64,000 bases of DNA from BD1-7 clade bacterium (GCA_902705865.1 CACSIO010000001.1:576592-640591), one strand, 5' to 3'; positions 44,524-55,386 are shown, counted from the first letter of the stretch. A program made the numbers and translations. Notes: generated by a model not told the origin, from the letters alone.

Positions 44524-45945
44524 ATGGCTAAAGTTATTCCCGTTATACTTTCTGGTGGCAGTGGCACTCGTCTCTGGCCAATGTCACGCAAAGCTTACCC
44601 CAAGCAATTGTTGCGATTAACTGGCCCCAATACCATGTTGCAGCAAACTGCTTTGCGGGTAACCCACCTTGATGACCCCATTGTTGTGTGTAATCAGGAT
44701 CACAGATTCATGGTGGCCGAGCAGCTGCAGGAAGTCGGCATCAGTCCGTCCAATATCATCCTCGAGCCTGTGGCCCGTAATACTGCACCGGCGATTGCGT
44801 TGGCCGCTATTAAGGCGCTCCAGATAGATGAGCAAGCCATTATTGCGGTATTCCCAGCGGATCACCTGATAAAAAACCAAGACACTTTTGCCGAAGCCAT
44901 TGATGTTGCTGTTAATGCGGCAAGTGACGGCAAATTGGTCACTTTCGGTATAGTTCCCAATGCACCAGAAACCGGCTATGGCTACATCCGTTCAACTGGT
45001 GAAGGGGCGAGTGCGGTTCAAGGGTTTGTTGAAAAACCCAACTTGGAAACCGCTCAATCTTATGTCGATAGCGGTGAGTACTTTTGGAACAGCGGCATGT
45101 TTGTTTTTAAGGCCAGCACTTATTTGTCTGAATTGGAAAAAAACCAGCCAGCTATGGTCAATGCATGTCATGCGGCTTTGGATGCAGCCATTGAAGATTT
45201 GGACTTTTCTCGTGTCGATAAAGACGCATTTAGCCAATCGCCCGATGATTCAATTGATTATGCGGTGATGGAAAAAACCGATGCAGCTTGGATGGTTCCA
45301 TTGGATGCAGATTGGAGTGATGTTGGCGCTTGGTCATCTCTGTGGGAAGTGATGGACAAAGATGCGTCGAATAATGTGTCGCTCGGTGATGTGATCGCAG
45401 AAGATTGCAGCGGCTGTCTGTTTCAATCTGAAGACCAACTTATTGCAGCAATCGGGCTAGAAGATATCGTTGTTATCGATACTAAAGATGCGGTATTGGT
45501 TGCCAAAAAAGACCGTGTGCAGGATGTTAAAAAGATTGTCGAGAAGTTGAAATCAACAGACCGCTCTGAGCATCTTCTGCACCGTGAAGTATATCGCCCT
45601 TGGGGTAGCTACGATTCGATTGAGAACGGTGAGCGTTTCCAAGTGAAGCGAATCACGGTGAAACCGGGTGCTAGTTTGTCATTGCAAATGCACCACCACC
45701 GAGCTGAGCATTGGATTGTTGTTGAAGGTACGGCATTGGTTGAAGTGGATGAAAAACACTTGATGTTAACAGCCAATCAGTCGGTTTATATCCCGCTAGG
45801 GTCAAAACATCGCCTGACCAATCCGGGCAAGATTCCTTTGGAATTAATCGAAGTGCAAAGCGGCACCTATTTGGGTGAAGACGATATCGTACGATATGAA
45901 GATAACTACGGGCGTGTTGAAGCCAAGATTGCTAATAAGCAGTAG
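44524..45945 (+). CDS. manC: Bifunctional mannose-1-phosphate guanylyltransferase / mannose-6-phosphate isomerase
   Basis: Makes GDP-mannose for surface polysaccharides. Seen: the pyrophosphorylase motif LSGGSGTRLWPMSRKAYPKQ, AVFPADHLI, FVEKPNLETAQSY, and the C-terminal type II isomerase cupin with RPWGSYDSIENGERFQVKRI, MHHHRAEHWIVVEGTA and PLGSKHRLTNPG. 473 residues, typical of AlgA/XanB/ManC. A good AAGGA lies before the ATG. It stands alone without a polysaccharide cluster. A hairpin with four T follows 88 bases later. Confidence 0.93.
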   Translation: MAKVIPVILSGGSGTRLWPMSRKAYPKQLLRLTGPNTMLQQTALRVTHLDDPIVVCNQDHRFMVAEQLQEVGISPSNIILEPVARNTAPAIALAAIKALQIDEQAIIAVFPADHLIKNQDTFAEAIDVAVNAASDGKLVTFGIVPNAPETGYGYIRSTGEGASAVQGFVEKPNLETAQSYVDSGEYFWNSGMFVFKASTYLSELEKNQPAMVNACHAALDAAIEDLDFSRVDKDAFSQSPDDSIDYAVMEKTDAAWMVPLDADWSDVGAWSSLWEVMDKDASNNVSLGDVIAEDCSGCLFQSEDQLIAAIGLEDIVVIDTKDAVLVAKKDRVQDVKKIVEKLKSTDRSEHLLHREVYRPWGSYDSIENGERFQVKRITVKPGASLSLQMHHHRAEHWIVVEGTALVEVDEKHLMLTANQSVYIPLGSKHRLTNPGKIPLELIEVQSGTYLGEDDIVRYEDNYGRVEAKIANKQ

Positions 45946-46032
45946 CGCTGAGACTAAACGGCTCGCCGGCGAAAATTCACACTAAGCATCTGTATTGCAT
46001 CGGTTCGGGATTACTGGCTTTGCCAATAACTA

Positions 46033-46060
46033 GGGGATCTATTAGAATAGATCCCCTTTT
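46033..46060 (+). terminator. Palindromic hairpin between manC and the catabolic operon
   Basis: GGGGATCTATT-AG-AATAGATCCCC followed by TTTT: a perfect 11-base inverted repeat. It could end manC, but only 25 bases remain to the next start codon, too few for a separate promoter. The hairpin must therefore lie in or near the leader of the catabolic operon and may act as attenuator or operator. Confidence 0.65.
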
Positions 46061-46085
46061 GTGTCTCTGGAACTGGAGGTTGTAC

Positions 46086-46910
46086 ATGCCCATCCCTGAA
46101 GGTAAATACGCCAAGCTCGCCAATGGCTACACCATGCATTACATCGAGCAAGGTGAAGGGCATCCTGTGGTATTTCTTCATGGCAGCGGTTCTGGTGCCA
46201 GTGGCCACAGTAATTTTAAAGGCAACTACCCGTTTTTAGCGGCCAATGGCTATCGCGTTATCGTGCCGGATCATATCGGCTACGGCTATTCAGATAAGCC
46301 GGATGATGTTGAATACCCACTCGATTTTTATGTGGAATGCATCAAGCAAACATTGGATGCCATCGGCATCGACAAATTCTCATTGATTGGTAACTCGCTG
46401 GGCGGTGCTATTGCACTGAAGATGGCGCTGGATTACCCGGATCAGGTTGTCAGCTTAAATCTGATGGCTCCCGGCGGTATTGAGGATCAGCCTGATTACT
46501 TCACCATGCCCGGCATGAAGATCTTGCAGGAAATTTTCTCCAAGGGTGCAGATAAGGCAGCACTGGAAGAGTTTATTCGTCGCGGCTTGGTATATAACGA
46601 GTCAGTTGTGGATGACGAATTGATTGACGAGCGCTGGGATATTTACACCAAGCAGAACGACCAATGCCTGAAAACCATGCGTGTACCGAATCTGGCAGAT
46701 CGCTTGGGTGAAATCAAAGCACCGAGCATCTGTTTCTGGGGTATGGAAGAAAAGATGATGCCTGAGACCGGCATTATGACCCTTGCAAACGGATTGAAAG
46801 ATACCCGCGTTATTTTGGTCTCTGAGTGTGGTCACTGGGTTATGGCCGAGCATCAAGAGATGTTCAACGAGTATGCCTTGAACTTCCTGAATGAAAAAAC
46901 CGGAAGCTAG
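46086..46910 (+). CDS. C-C bond (meta-cleavage product) hydrolase, HsaD/TesD-like
   Basis: Alpha/beta-hydrolase that cuts the ring-cleavage product into a fatty acid or steroid fragment and a hydroxydienoate. From the ATG at 46086, after CTGGAGGTTG, it has 274 residues. Seen: FLHGSGSGASGHSNF (oxyanion loop), the nucleophile elbow LIGNSLGGAIALK (Ser near 106), the acid region WGMEEKMMP and the histidine SECGHWVMAEH. Closest in pattern to HsaD, TesD and BphD. First gene of a four-gene run. An upstream in-frame ATG at 46020 lies before the hairpin and is not used by the family. Confidence 0.87.
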   Translation: MPIPEGKYAKLANGYTMHYIEQGEGHPVVFLHGSGSGASGHSNFKGNYPFLAANGYRVIVPDHIGYGYSDKPDDVEYPLDFYVECIKQTLDAIGIDKFSLIGNSLGGAIALKMALDYPDQVVSLNLMAPGGIEDQPDYFTMPGMKILQEIFSKGADKAALEEFIRRGLVYNESVVDDELIDERWDIYTKQNDQCLKTMRVPNLADRLGEIKAPSICFWGMEEKMMPETGIMTLANGLKDTRVILVSECGHWVMAEHQEMFNEYALNFLNEKTGS

Positions 46911-47013
46911 TCGACGATAAAGATATTCTCTGCCCGGTGGCGCTCGCTGCCGGGATATTTCTCTCAACATGAAAACCAACAGCCTGTATCAGCGCTGTTG
47001 CAGAGCTTTAACT

Positions 47014-47802
47014 ATGGAAAAAGAACAAATTAATCAGCTGGGTGACGAGCTTTTTGAAGCCCTTCAAACCCAAAAAGCGATTTTACCGCTAACCGATCGT
47101 GATATTGGTATCACCATCGATGACTCCTATTACATCTCGTTGCGCATGTTAGAAAATCGCCTCGAGAAGAATGGCGAGACCGTTGTTGGCAAAAAGATCG
47201 GTGTGACTTCAAAAGTGGTTCAAGAAATGCTCGGCGTGCATCGTCCGGATTTTGGTTTCCTGACCAATGTGATGGAATACCCAAACGGTGGCGACACACC
47301 GATTGCGGGCAATATGATTTCACCGCGCGCAGAAGCCGAAATCGGATTCAAACTGAAGAAAGATCTGAAAGGCCCAGGCGTAACTGAACAAGATGTATTG
47401 GATGCAACCGATTACATCATGCCTTGTTTTGAAATCGTTGATTCGCGCATTCAAGACTGGAAAATCAAGATTCAAGATACCATCGCTGACAACGCTTCTT
47501 GCGGTACCTATACCCTAGGTACCGATCAAGCCGATCCTCGTGAGCTTGATTTGCCGAACTTGCACGTAAAAGTCTGGAAGAACGGCGAATTTCTGAGTGA
47601 AGGTAAAGGTGAAGCCGTACAAGGTAACCCGCTAACCGCTGTTGCGTGGTTGGCAAACACATTGGGTGAATACGGTATCCCGTTTTTGGCTGGCGAAGTA
47701 ATTTTGTCCGGCTCGTTAGTGCCACTTGAGCCTGTTGTTGCTGGCGACAAGATGGAAATGGAATTGGAAGGTGTTGGCCGTTGTTCGGTTAACTTTGTTT
47801 AA
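47014..47802 (+). CDS. 2-hydroxypenta-2,4-dienoate hydratase family enzyme, HsaE/TesE-like
   Basis: Adds water to 2-hydroxydienoates to give 4-hydroxy-2-oxo acids. From the ATG at 47014 it has 262 residues. Seen: VGKKIGVTSKVVQEMLGVH, PDFGFLTNVM, the metal-binding acidic motif RAEAEIGFKL, and LVPLEPVVAGDKMEMELEG near the end. The ORF extends upstream to 46969, but those residues do not fit the family. A 100-base gap follows the hydrolase and a 23-base gap precedes the dehydrogenase. Confidence 0.88.
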   Translation: MEKEQINQLGDELFEALQTQKAILPLTDRDIGITIDDSYYISLRMLENRLEKNGETVVGKKIGVTSKVVQEMLGVHRPDFGFLTNVMEYPNGGDTPIAGNMISPRAEAEIGFKLKKDLKGPGVTEQDVLDATDYIMPCFEIVDSRIQDWKIKIQDTIADNASCGTYTLGTDQADPRELDLPNLHVKVWKNGEFLSEGKGEAVQGNPLTAVAWLANTLGEYGIPFLAGEVILSGSLVPLEPVVAGDKMEMELEGVGRCSVNFV

Positions 47803-47825
47803 AATACATGGCGAAGAGATGACCT

Positions 47826-48767
47826 ATGAGCAATAAAGTAAAAGTAGCCATTTTGGGCTCCGGTAACATCGGTACCGACCTGATGATTAAGGTTCTGCGT
47901 ACGTCAGAACATTTGGAAGCTGCCGCAATGGTAGGTATTGATCCTACTTCTGACGGTTTGGCTCGCGCTGAACGTATGGGTGTTCCAACAACTGCAGAAG
48001 GCATCGAAGGCTTGCAGAAAATGGCACACTATGACGACATCAAAATCGTTTTTGATGCGACCTCAGCATACGCACACAAAATGCACAACGAAATCCTCAG
48101 CAAAGACGGAAAAACCGTTGTTGATCTGACACCTGCAGCGATTGGTCCTTACTGTGTGCCGGTTGTTAACCTGGAAGAAAACCTCGACAAGCAAAACGTC
48201 AACATGGTGACCTGTGGTGGTCAAGCGACTATCCCTATGGTTGCTGCTGTTAGCCGTGTCGCTAAGGTTCACTACGGTGAAATAGTTGCCTCTGTTTCTT
48301 CTAAGTCGGCTGGCCCAGGTACGCGTGCCAACATTGATGAATTCACTCAAACCACTGCGCGTGCGATTGAAGGCGTTGGTGGTGCTGAAGTGGGTAAGGC
48401 GATCATTATCCTGAACCCGGCTGAGCCACCAATGATCATGCGTAACACCGTTTTTACCTTGTCTGAAGTGGCTGACGAACAAGCCATTATCGACTCGGTA
48501 AACAAAATGGAAGCAGATGTACGTACCTACGTACCGGGTTATGCGCTGAAGCAAGACGTTCAGTTTGAATACTTTACCGATGAAAACCCACTGCACATCC
48601 CTGGCCGTGGTGATTTCACCGGCATGCGTTGCTCTATCTTCCTGGAAGTGGAAGGCGCTGCTCACTACCTGCCTTCATACGCGGGTAACCTGGATATCAT
48701 GACCTCTGCAGCTATGGGTACTGGCGAGCGTATTGCTCAGCTGAAATACCTGAAAAAAGCGGCTTAA
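47826..48767 (+). CDS. Acetaldehyde/propionaldehyde dehydrogenase (acylating), HsaG/TesF/MhpF type
   Basis: Oxidises the aldehyde channelled from the aldolase to acyl-CoA. Seen: the NAD-binding [27 protein letters not shown], the catalytic cysteine in [33 protein letters not shown], and [12 protein letters not shown]. 313 residues, the family length. Lies 26 bases before the aldolase gene, the two forming the usual aldolase-dehydrogenase complex. In steroid breakdown the aldehyde is propanal; in simple aromatic pathways it is acetaldehyde. The sequence alone does not decide. Confidence 0.95.
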   Translation: MSNKVKVAILGSGNIGTDLMIKVLRTSEHLEAAAMVGIDPTSDGLARAERMGVPTTAEGIEGLQKMAHYDDIKIVFDATSAYAHKMHNEILSKDGKTVVDLTPAAIGPYCVPVVNLEENLDKQNVNMVTCGGQATIPMVAAVSRVAKVHYGEIVASVSSKSAGPGTRANIDEFTQTTARAIEGVGGAEVGKAIIILNPAEPPMIMRNTVFTLSEVADEQAIIDSVNKMEADVRTYVPGYALKQDVQFEYFTDENPLHIPGRGDFTGMRCSIFLEVEGAAHYLPSYAGNLDIMTSAAMGTGERIAQLKYLKKAA

Positions 48768-48793
48768 TGCATGGGTAACGAGAGGAAATTACG

Positions 48794-49888
48794 ATGATCG
48801 ATCCGAAAAAAGACAAGATTTATATTCAAGACGTTACCCTGCGCGACGGCATGCACGCTATCCGTCACATGTATGGTATTGACCATGTTAAAGCCATCGC
48901 TAAAGCGCTGGATGATGCCAAGGTAGATTCTCTTGAAGTGGCACACGGTGACGGTTTATCAGGCATGTCATTCAACTATGGCTTTGGTGCTCATACCGAT
49001 AAAGAGTGGATTGCCGCGGTTGCTGAAGAGCTGACCCACACCAAATTGGCAACATTGATTCTGCCAGGTATTGCGATCAAAGAAGATCTGCAATGGGCAT
49101 GGGATATGGGCGTTCGCTCTGTTCGTGTTGCAACTCACTGTACTGAAGGTGATGTTTCTAAGCAGCACATCGAATTTGCTCGTGAACTGGGCATGGACAC
49201 CATCGGCTTCTTGATGATGTCACACATGAGTGAGCCTTCTAAACTGGCTGAGCAAGCGAAATTGATGGAATCTTATGGTGCTGAGACTGTTTACGTTGTT
49301 GATTCCGGCGGCGCTCAAAACATGAACGATATCGCCGATCGTGTTAAAGCACTGCGTGATACCTTGGATCCAAACACTGGTGTGGGTATTCATGCGCATC
49401 ACAACCTAGCGTTGGGTGTGGCTAACTCGATTGTTGCTGTTGAAAATGGTGCAAATCGTGTTGATGCGTCATTAGCTGGCATGGGTGCGGGTGCGGGTAA
49501 CGCGCCATTGGAAGTATTCATTGCAGCTGCAGAGCGCATGGGCTGGAACCACGGTACTGATCTGTACAAACTGATGGATGCGGCTGATGACCTAGTACGT
49601 CCGTTGCAAGATCGTGAAGTGCGTGTTGACCGTGAAACTCTGTCTTTGGGTTACGCCGGTGTTTACTCAAGCTTCTTGCGTCATGCCGAGCAAGCGTCTG
49701 AGCGCTACGGCCTTGAAACGCGTGATGTCTTGGTTGAACTGGGTCGCCGTCGTATGGTGGGTGGTCAAGAAGATATGATCGTTGACGTTGCGCTGGATAT
49801 GCTAAAAGCGAAAGAGAAGGGCATTTCTATTGAGGAATACTCTGCGTCAATCGATAAGCGTGGCCGTAAGCAACAGGCTGTGACTTAA
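48794..49888 (+). CDS. 4-hydroxy-2-oxovalerate/oxohexanoate aldolase, HsaF/TesG/MhpE type
   Basis: Mn2+-dependent class II aldolase releasing pyruvate and an aldehyde. Seen: [13 protein letters not shown] (metal and catalytic residues), [11 protein letters not shown], the conserved [14 protein letters not shown] with metal histidines, and [18 protein letters not shown]. 364 residues with a C-terminal communication domain for the dehydrogenase partner. The start follows GAGAGGAAATTACG. A strong terminator ends the operon 40 bases later. Confidence 0.95.
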   Translation: MIDPKKDKIYIQDVTLRDGMHAIRHMYGIDHVKAIAKALDDAKVDSLEVAHGDGLSGMSFNYGFGAHTDKEWIAAVAEELTHTKLATLILPGIAIKEDLQWAWDMGVRSVRVATHCTEGDVSKQHIEFARELGMDTIGFLMMSHMSEPSKLAEQAKLMESYGAETVYVVDSGGAQNMNDIADRVKALRDTLDPNTGVGIHAHHNLALGVANSIVAVENGANRVDASLAGMGAGAGNAPLEVFIAAAERMGWNHGTDLYKLMDAADDLVRPLQDREVRVDRETLSLGYAGVYSSFLRHAEQASERYGLETRDVLVELGRRRMVGGQEDMIVDVALDMLKAKEKGISIEEYSASIDKRGRKQQAVT

Positions 49889-49927
49889 TCGATATCGACT
49901 GAGCTGCAAAACGGCAGCTCATTTCGC

Positions 49928-49958
49928 AAAAAAGGCGCCTTTATGGCGCCTTTTTTTG
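49928..49958 (+). terminator. Terminator of the hydrolase-hydratase-dehydrogenase-aldolase operon
   Basis: AAAAAAGGCGCC, short loop, GGCGCCTTTTTTT. Strong stem with A- and T-runs; may also work on the minus strand for the convergent rhombosortase-like gene. Confidence 0.92.
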
Positions 49959-50006
49959 TTGTTGGGGTCGAGTGAGGGAAGCTTGCCAAAAAAACTCGAT
50001 GTCTCG

Positions 50007-50651
50007 CTATGACTTCTGCTCCGGATCAGACTTATTCGTGCGCCATATCCGATGTTTTAAAAAGTGTCGTAATTCTTTATTGAATAGCAGGCTGTAAATG
50101 ATGCCGCCGATGGTACCAAACAGGTGGGATTCTACAGCGACTTTGCCTTCATCCATAAAGCCATCGATCAAGCTATGCGAGACAATATTTTCATAAGTAA
50201 CCCTGCCGCCGAATATAGCCATAACGATCAATGCCAGTTTTGGCTCTTTAGGCAACATCGCCAGTGCCCCGATAAATATCCAACCGTACAGCGTATCGGA
50301 GAACCCAACGTAACTGCTGTAGTCAAAAGCGAAAGTCAACATACAAAAACTACTGAATATGCTGATGAGAATCGCAGATAGAGGCCAGTGGATGGGTTTT
50401 ATGTCGTGGCGAAACACAAATAGACAAAGTGCAGATCCACCCATATTCAACAGGTAGTGCTTCCAATCTAGATGCACAAAATGCGCTGTTAGTATTCGCC
50501 ACCATTGCCCATGTTCAATCAGGTTTTTGTTGTACGATGCCCATTCGCGACCGTCGGTGATCTGTGTCATTACGCAGATCAGAACCAGCGCAATATAGAT
50601 GACTAACACCGCTTTTGTATGGCGCTTGATTTCTTCTGAGGGCTGATTCAT
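50007..50651 (-). CDS. Rhomboid-family intramembrane serine protease, rhombosortase-like
   Basis: 214 residues with about six membrane segments. Seen: GQWWRILTAHFVHLDWKHYLLN (residues 48-69; His60 and Asn69 of the rhomboid H-x8-N pattern), the nucleophile motif YVGFSDTLYG with Ser118, and the catalytic His176 in AVESHLFGTIGG. Short size and the WWRxxTxHFVHLxWxHxxxN motif fit rhombosortases, which process GlyGly-CTERM proteins. The usual GxSG is GFSD here. No GlyGly-CTERM substrate is seen in the window. It lies between two halves of the catabolic set, on the other strand. Confidence 0.75.
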   Translation of the reverse strand: MNQPSEEIKRHTKAVLVIYIALVLICVMTQITDGREWASYNKNLIEHGQWWRILTAHFVHLDWKHYLLNMGGSALCLFVFRHDIKPIHWPLSAILISIFSSFCMLTFAFDYSSYVGFSDTLYGWIFIGALAMLPKEPKLALIVMAIFGGRVTYENIVSHSLIDGFMDEGKVAVESHLFGTIGGIIYSLLFNKELRHFLKHRIWRTNKSDPEQKS

Positions 50652-50810
50652 AGTGCGTTACCGGATGTCGAGTCGCCGACAAAATAACAACAGTGGCGAT
50701 GTTATGGCAAGTATATACAGCTTGAATTGCGACGGGCTGAACGTCAGTTGGTCTGTCCACACTGCTGAATATGTGAGCAGATATCAATCATTAACTAAAG
50801 AGAAAGAAAA

Positions 50811-51749
50811 ATGCAGGTACAAAGTCTCGGGTATGTCGTAGTCGGATCTACGGATTTGGCGAAATGGGAAGATTACGGAGTCAATGTTGTCGGGATGATG
50901 AAGTCTACATCAGCGCCTGATAATGGTTCCGTGTATCTGAAAATGGATCAGCGTCCGTTCCGTTACCAGGTTATCGAAGCACCGTTTGATGGTTTGCTCT
51001 TCGCTGGCTGGGACTTGGGTACTGAAGATGCATTCAATGCCGGTCTTGCGGAATTGGACGCAAAAGGTATTGCCTATGAAAAAATCGAAGCAGCAGATGA
51101 ATTAGCCGCGCGTGCCGCGTCTGGCTTAGCGCGTTTAGCTGATCCTTCAGGTAATCAGTTGGAACTCTACTGGGCGACAGGTTCACTGGCTGACGACGGC
51201 GTTGCTTTTGCTTCCGGCGCAGACGTTGAAGGTTTTGTCACCAATGCTGAAGATGGCAGTGATATGGGCTTGGGCCACGTTGTGTTGCACGCGCCAACTG
51301 ACTTCGAAGGTGTGCACGATTTTTATGCCAGCATGGGTTTCCTTGATGCGGATATCACCGATATGTCTGAGCAAGGCATGGGTAAAATCTACTTCATGAA
51401 CTGTAATTCACGTCACCACAGCTTGGCTTTATGGAGCTGGGGTGCGCCGTCACCAGAAACAGATTTCAAACCGAGCCCAGAGTCAAAAGCTCCCGGTTGT
51501 GTTCACCTTATGGCAGAAGTTGCCAGTTTGCGTGAAGTGGGTAGCTGCTTAGATCGTGTGAATGAGCGTGAGATTATGGTTGTGTCTTCCTTGGGCGAGC
51601 ATATCAATGATGAGATGACATCATTCTACATGCTGTCTCCAGGCAACTTTGCATTGGAGTTTGGTTTCGACGGCATGCAGTTGGATGCTGAGCATGAAAC
51701 AACGCATAACACTGAGGCGTCTATCTGGGGCCATAAGTGGCAGGGTTAA
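50811..51749 (+). CDS. Extradiol ring-cleavage dioxygenase, HsaC/TesB/BphC type
   Basis: Fe(II) enzyme that opens catechols next to the hydroxyls. Seen: two vicinal-oxygen-chelate modules. The N-terminal one starts VQSLGYVVVGSTDLAKW and has ADPSGNQLELYW. The C-terminal one carries the iron ligands: His in LGHVVLHAP, His in SRHHSLALW, and Glu in GNFALEFGFDG, plus the active-site His and Asp in LGEHINDEMTSFYM. 312 residues, ending in SIWGHKW as in HsaC and BphC. ATG at 50811 after AAAGAGAAAG. Single-gene unit with a strong terminator. Substrate inferred from the HsaD-like and HsaA-like genes. Confidence 0.9.
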   Translation: MQVQSLGYVVVGSTDLAKWEDYGVNVVGMMKSTSAPDNGSVYLKMDQRPFRYQVIEAPFDGLLFAGWDLGTEDAFNAGLAELDAKGIAYEKIEAADELAARAASGLARLADPSGNQLELYWATGSLADDGVAFASGADVEGFVTNAEDGSDMGLGHVVLHAPTDFEGVHDFYASMGFLDADITDMSEQGMGKIYFMNCNSRHHSLALWSWGAPSPETDFKPSPESKAPGCVHLMAEVASLREVGSCLDRVNEREIMVVSSLGEHINDEMTSFYMLSPGNFALEFGFDGMQLDAEHETTHNTEASIWGHKWQG

Positions 51750-51763
51750 TTTTCTGAAGCAGG

Positions 51764-51799
51764 CAATAAAAAAGGCAGCCTAGGCTGCCTTTTTTATTG
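51764..51799. terminator. Bidirectional terminator between the dioxygenase and SDR genes
   Basis: CAATAAAAAAGGCAGCC-TA-GGCTGCCTTTTTTATTG, a perfect 17-base inverted repeat with A- and T-runs for both strands. The two flanking genes converge on it. Confidence 0.93.
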
Positions 51800-51853
51800 T
51801 CATTACATCTTGGCGTGACGATGTAGCGCAGGTTAGTGCGCTACTAACGTGTC

Positions 51854-52615
51854 TTAGATGCGAATGCCGCCGTCCATTTCAATGGTACGGCCAGTAACGT
51901 AATCGTTTTCGCAGATATAAATCGCGGTCATACCAATTTCTTCAGGCTCGCCCAAACGGCCAAGTGGAATCATTTTTTCCATTTTTTCCAAGGCTTCCGG
52001 TTTCATGGATTTCACCATTTCTGTGGCGATGAATCCCGGTGCGATACCTGCGCTGCGAATGCCGTAGCGAGAAAGTTCTTTTGCCCACGTTACAGTCAAA
52101 GCAGCAACGCCAGCTTTGGCGGCGGAGTAATTGGTTTGCCCCATGTTTCCGGCTTTCGACAGGCTAGAAATATTGATAATGACACCTTTGGTGTCTGTCT
52201 CGATCATTTTGGTTGCAGCTTCGCGGCCGCACAGAAATACGCCGGTCAGGTTAACATCGATCACTGACTGCCATTCTTGTAAAGACATACGTTTCTGGAC
52301 TTCACCATTTTTGGCTTTTACCATCAACCCATCACGGGTAATGCCGGCATTGTTGATCAAAACATCAATGCTGCCCAGGTCTTGGACGATATTAGTGAAT
52401 AGGGCTTCTACTTGCTCTTCGTTGGCGACGTTGGCCTGATAAGCTTTTGCTGTTGCGCCTAGAGCTTCGCAAATGGCAACGGCTTCGTTCAGCCGATCTT
52501 CGTTCATATCAACCAGAGCCAGTTTGGCGCCTTTTTTGGCAAAACACTCTGCCATTGATAAACCAAGGCCTTGTGCACCGCCAGTGATGGCTACAACCTT
52601 ATCAGTGATATTCAT
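51854..52615 (-). CDS. SDR-family oxidoreductase, FabG/PhaB-like
   Basis: 253 residues from the ATG at 52615 (an in-frame ATG at 52621 adds two). Seen: [30 protein letters not shown], serine in [14 protein letters not shown]-x3-K in YSAAKAG, and PGFIATEM. All catalytic residues are present. This is the 3-oxoacyl reductase / 3-hydroxyacyl dehydrogenase type. It could act on a keto or hydroxyacyl intermediate of the neighbouring catabolic pathway, or be an unrelated acyl reductase. Confidence 0.88.
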   Translation of the reverse strand: MNITDKVVAITGGAQGLGLSMAECFAKKGAKLALVDMNEDRLNEAVAICEALGATAKAYQANVANEEQVEALFTNIVQDLGSIDVLINNAGITRDGLMVKAKNGEVQKRMSLQEWQSVIDVNLTGVFLCGREAATKMIETDTKGVIINISSLSKAGNMGQTNYSAAKAGVAALTVTWAKELSRYGIRSAGIAPGFIATEMVKSMKPEALEKMEKMIPLGRLGEPEEIGMTAIYICENDYVTGRTIEMDGGIRI

Positions 52616-52714
52616 AAACAATCCTCAACGAATTAATGCCTTGCCGACGCCGCCGGCGCTTTTTGAAGGCGGGCATTATTACATATTTTGGTGCTATTGG
52701 GAGACGTTGCGGGG

Positions 52715-52742
52715 TTGTAAATGTCAACAATGACACTATAAA
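52715..52742 (+). promoter_or_regulatory. Possible sigma-70 promoter of fxsA
   Basis: TTGTAA, 16-base spacer, TATAAA. The expected start point near 52749 lies after the ATG at 52742, which supports the ATG at 52772 as the true start of fxsA. Confidence 0.5.
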
Positions 52743-52771
52743 TGGAAGTTAATGGTCTTTTGGAGTTTCCC

Positions 52772-53245
52772 ATGCGTTTGTTGTTTCCCCTTTTTCTGAT
52801 TATCCCTGTCATCGAGATGATTCTGCTGATTAAAGTTGGTGAATGGATTGGTGTAATGCCGACTATCATTCTTGTCTTCTCAACGGCAATTATCGGAGTG
52901 ACATTGCTTCGTCGTCAGGGATTGTCGACCTTGCTGCGAGCGAACAAAAAAATGGAGCAAGGGCAAGTTCCGGCAGAGGAAATGGTTGAGGGGATGTTGC
53001 TGGCTATCGGTGGTGTGATGCTGATTGTCCCAGGGTTCTTTACCGACTTTCTTGGTCTTCTGTGCCTCGTTCCTCTAACGCGGCGAGCACTGGCGCGGCG
53101 CTGTATCAAAAACGGCATTTTTGTTCAGCCGGGTATGAGTGGAAGCTTCACGTCTACCACGTCATCCTTCCGTCGAGCTGACGAAGACATTATCGATGGT
53201 GAATTCCGTCGAGATGATCAGGACCAAATTGAAAAAAATAATTAA
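52772..53245 (+). CDS. fxsA: FxsA family membrane protein
   Basis: 157 residues from the ATG at 52772, preceded by GGAG. Seen: two hydrophobic stretches, MRLLFPLFLIIPVIEMILLI and PTIILVFSTAIIGVTLL, then GLSTLLRANKKMEQGQVPAEEMVEGMLLAIGG and LMLIVPGFFTDFLGLLCL in the family pattern (GVMLIVPGFFTDFLG). Known: FxsA (YtfE-unrelated; named for suppression of F exclusion of phage T7) is an inner-membrane protein often upstream of groES, as here. The acidic tail is variable. Confidence 0.9.
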   Translation: MRLLFPLFLIIPVIEMILLIKVGEWIGVMPTIILVFSTAIIGVTLLRRQGLSTLLRANKKMEQGQVPAEEMVEGMLLAIGGVMLIVPGFFTDFLGLLCLVPLTRRALARRCIKNGIFVQPGMSGSFTSTTSSFRRADEDIIDGEFRRDDQDQIEKNN

Positions 53246-53259
53246 TTTTGTTGTTTCCC

Positions 53260-53288
53260 CTTGAAATGCTCCGCCGTCATCACCATCT
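53260..53288 (+). promoter_or_regulatory. Sigma-32 (heat-shock) promoter of groESL
   Basis: CTTGAAA, 14-base spacer, CACCATCT, which differs from the sigma-32 consensus (CTTGAAA / CCCCATNT) at a single base in the -10 element. About 90 bases before groES. No CIRCE inverted repeat is seen. Confidence 0.8.
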
Positions 53289-53378
53289 AAAGATCAAAAT
53301 TGATAGATCTAAAGCTATTACAGGCTTTACTGTTTACGTTTTTTTAGAGTGTAAGCACTTAACAGGAGAATGAATCAA

Positions 53379-53666
53379 ATGAACATCCGCCCTTTGTATG
53401 ACAATGTCGTTGTAAAGCGTGAAGAACAAGAAGCCGTTTCTGCCGGTGGCATTGTGTTACCTGGTTCTGCTAAAGAGCAGCCTAACCAAGGTGAGGTTGT
53501 TGCTGTGGGTGAAGGGCAACATCTGGATAACGGTGACGTTCGTGCTTTGCAAGTGAAAGTTGGTGACAAGGTTGTGTTTGGCAACTATTCAGGCAACACC
53601 ATCAAGGTTGATGGCGAAGAACTGATCATCATGCGTGAAAATGAAATTTTTGGTGTGATTGGTTAA
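53379..53666 (+). CDS. groES: Co-chaperonin GroES
   Basis: Heptameric lid of the GroEL chamber. ATG at 53379, 10 bases after AGGAG; the ATG at 53370 is too close to that site. 95 residues. Seen: [18 protein letters not shown], the mobile loop region [20 protein letters not shown], and [13 protein letters not shown]. Forms an operon with groEL, 64 bases downstream, under the heat-shock promoter. Confidence 0.97.
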   Translation: MNIRPLYDNVVVKREEQEAVSAGGIVLPGSAKEQPNQGEVVAVGEGQHLDNGDVRALQVKVGDKVVFGNYSGNTIKVDGEELIIMRENEIFGVIG

Positions 53667-53712
53667 TCAAAAACTGTTGATTCCCAATCAATTGAACAAA
53701 CCAACTGAATAG

Positions 53713-55386
<1,674 letters not shown>

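Noticed and set aside
48063-48665. 200-codon minus-strand frame inside the acylating dehydrogenase gene
   Set aside because: Long only because of the codon bias of the plus-strand gene; no family features.
46086-52615. Recently acquired catabolic island
   Set aside because: No integrase, transposase, tRNA junction or direct repeats; base composition looks like the surroundings by eye.
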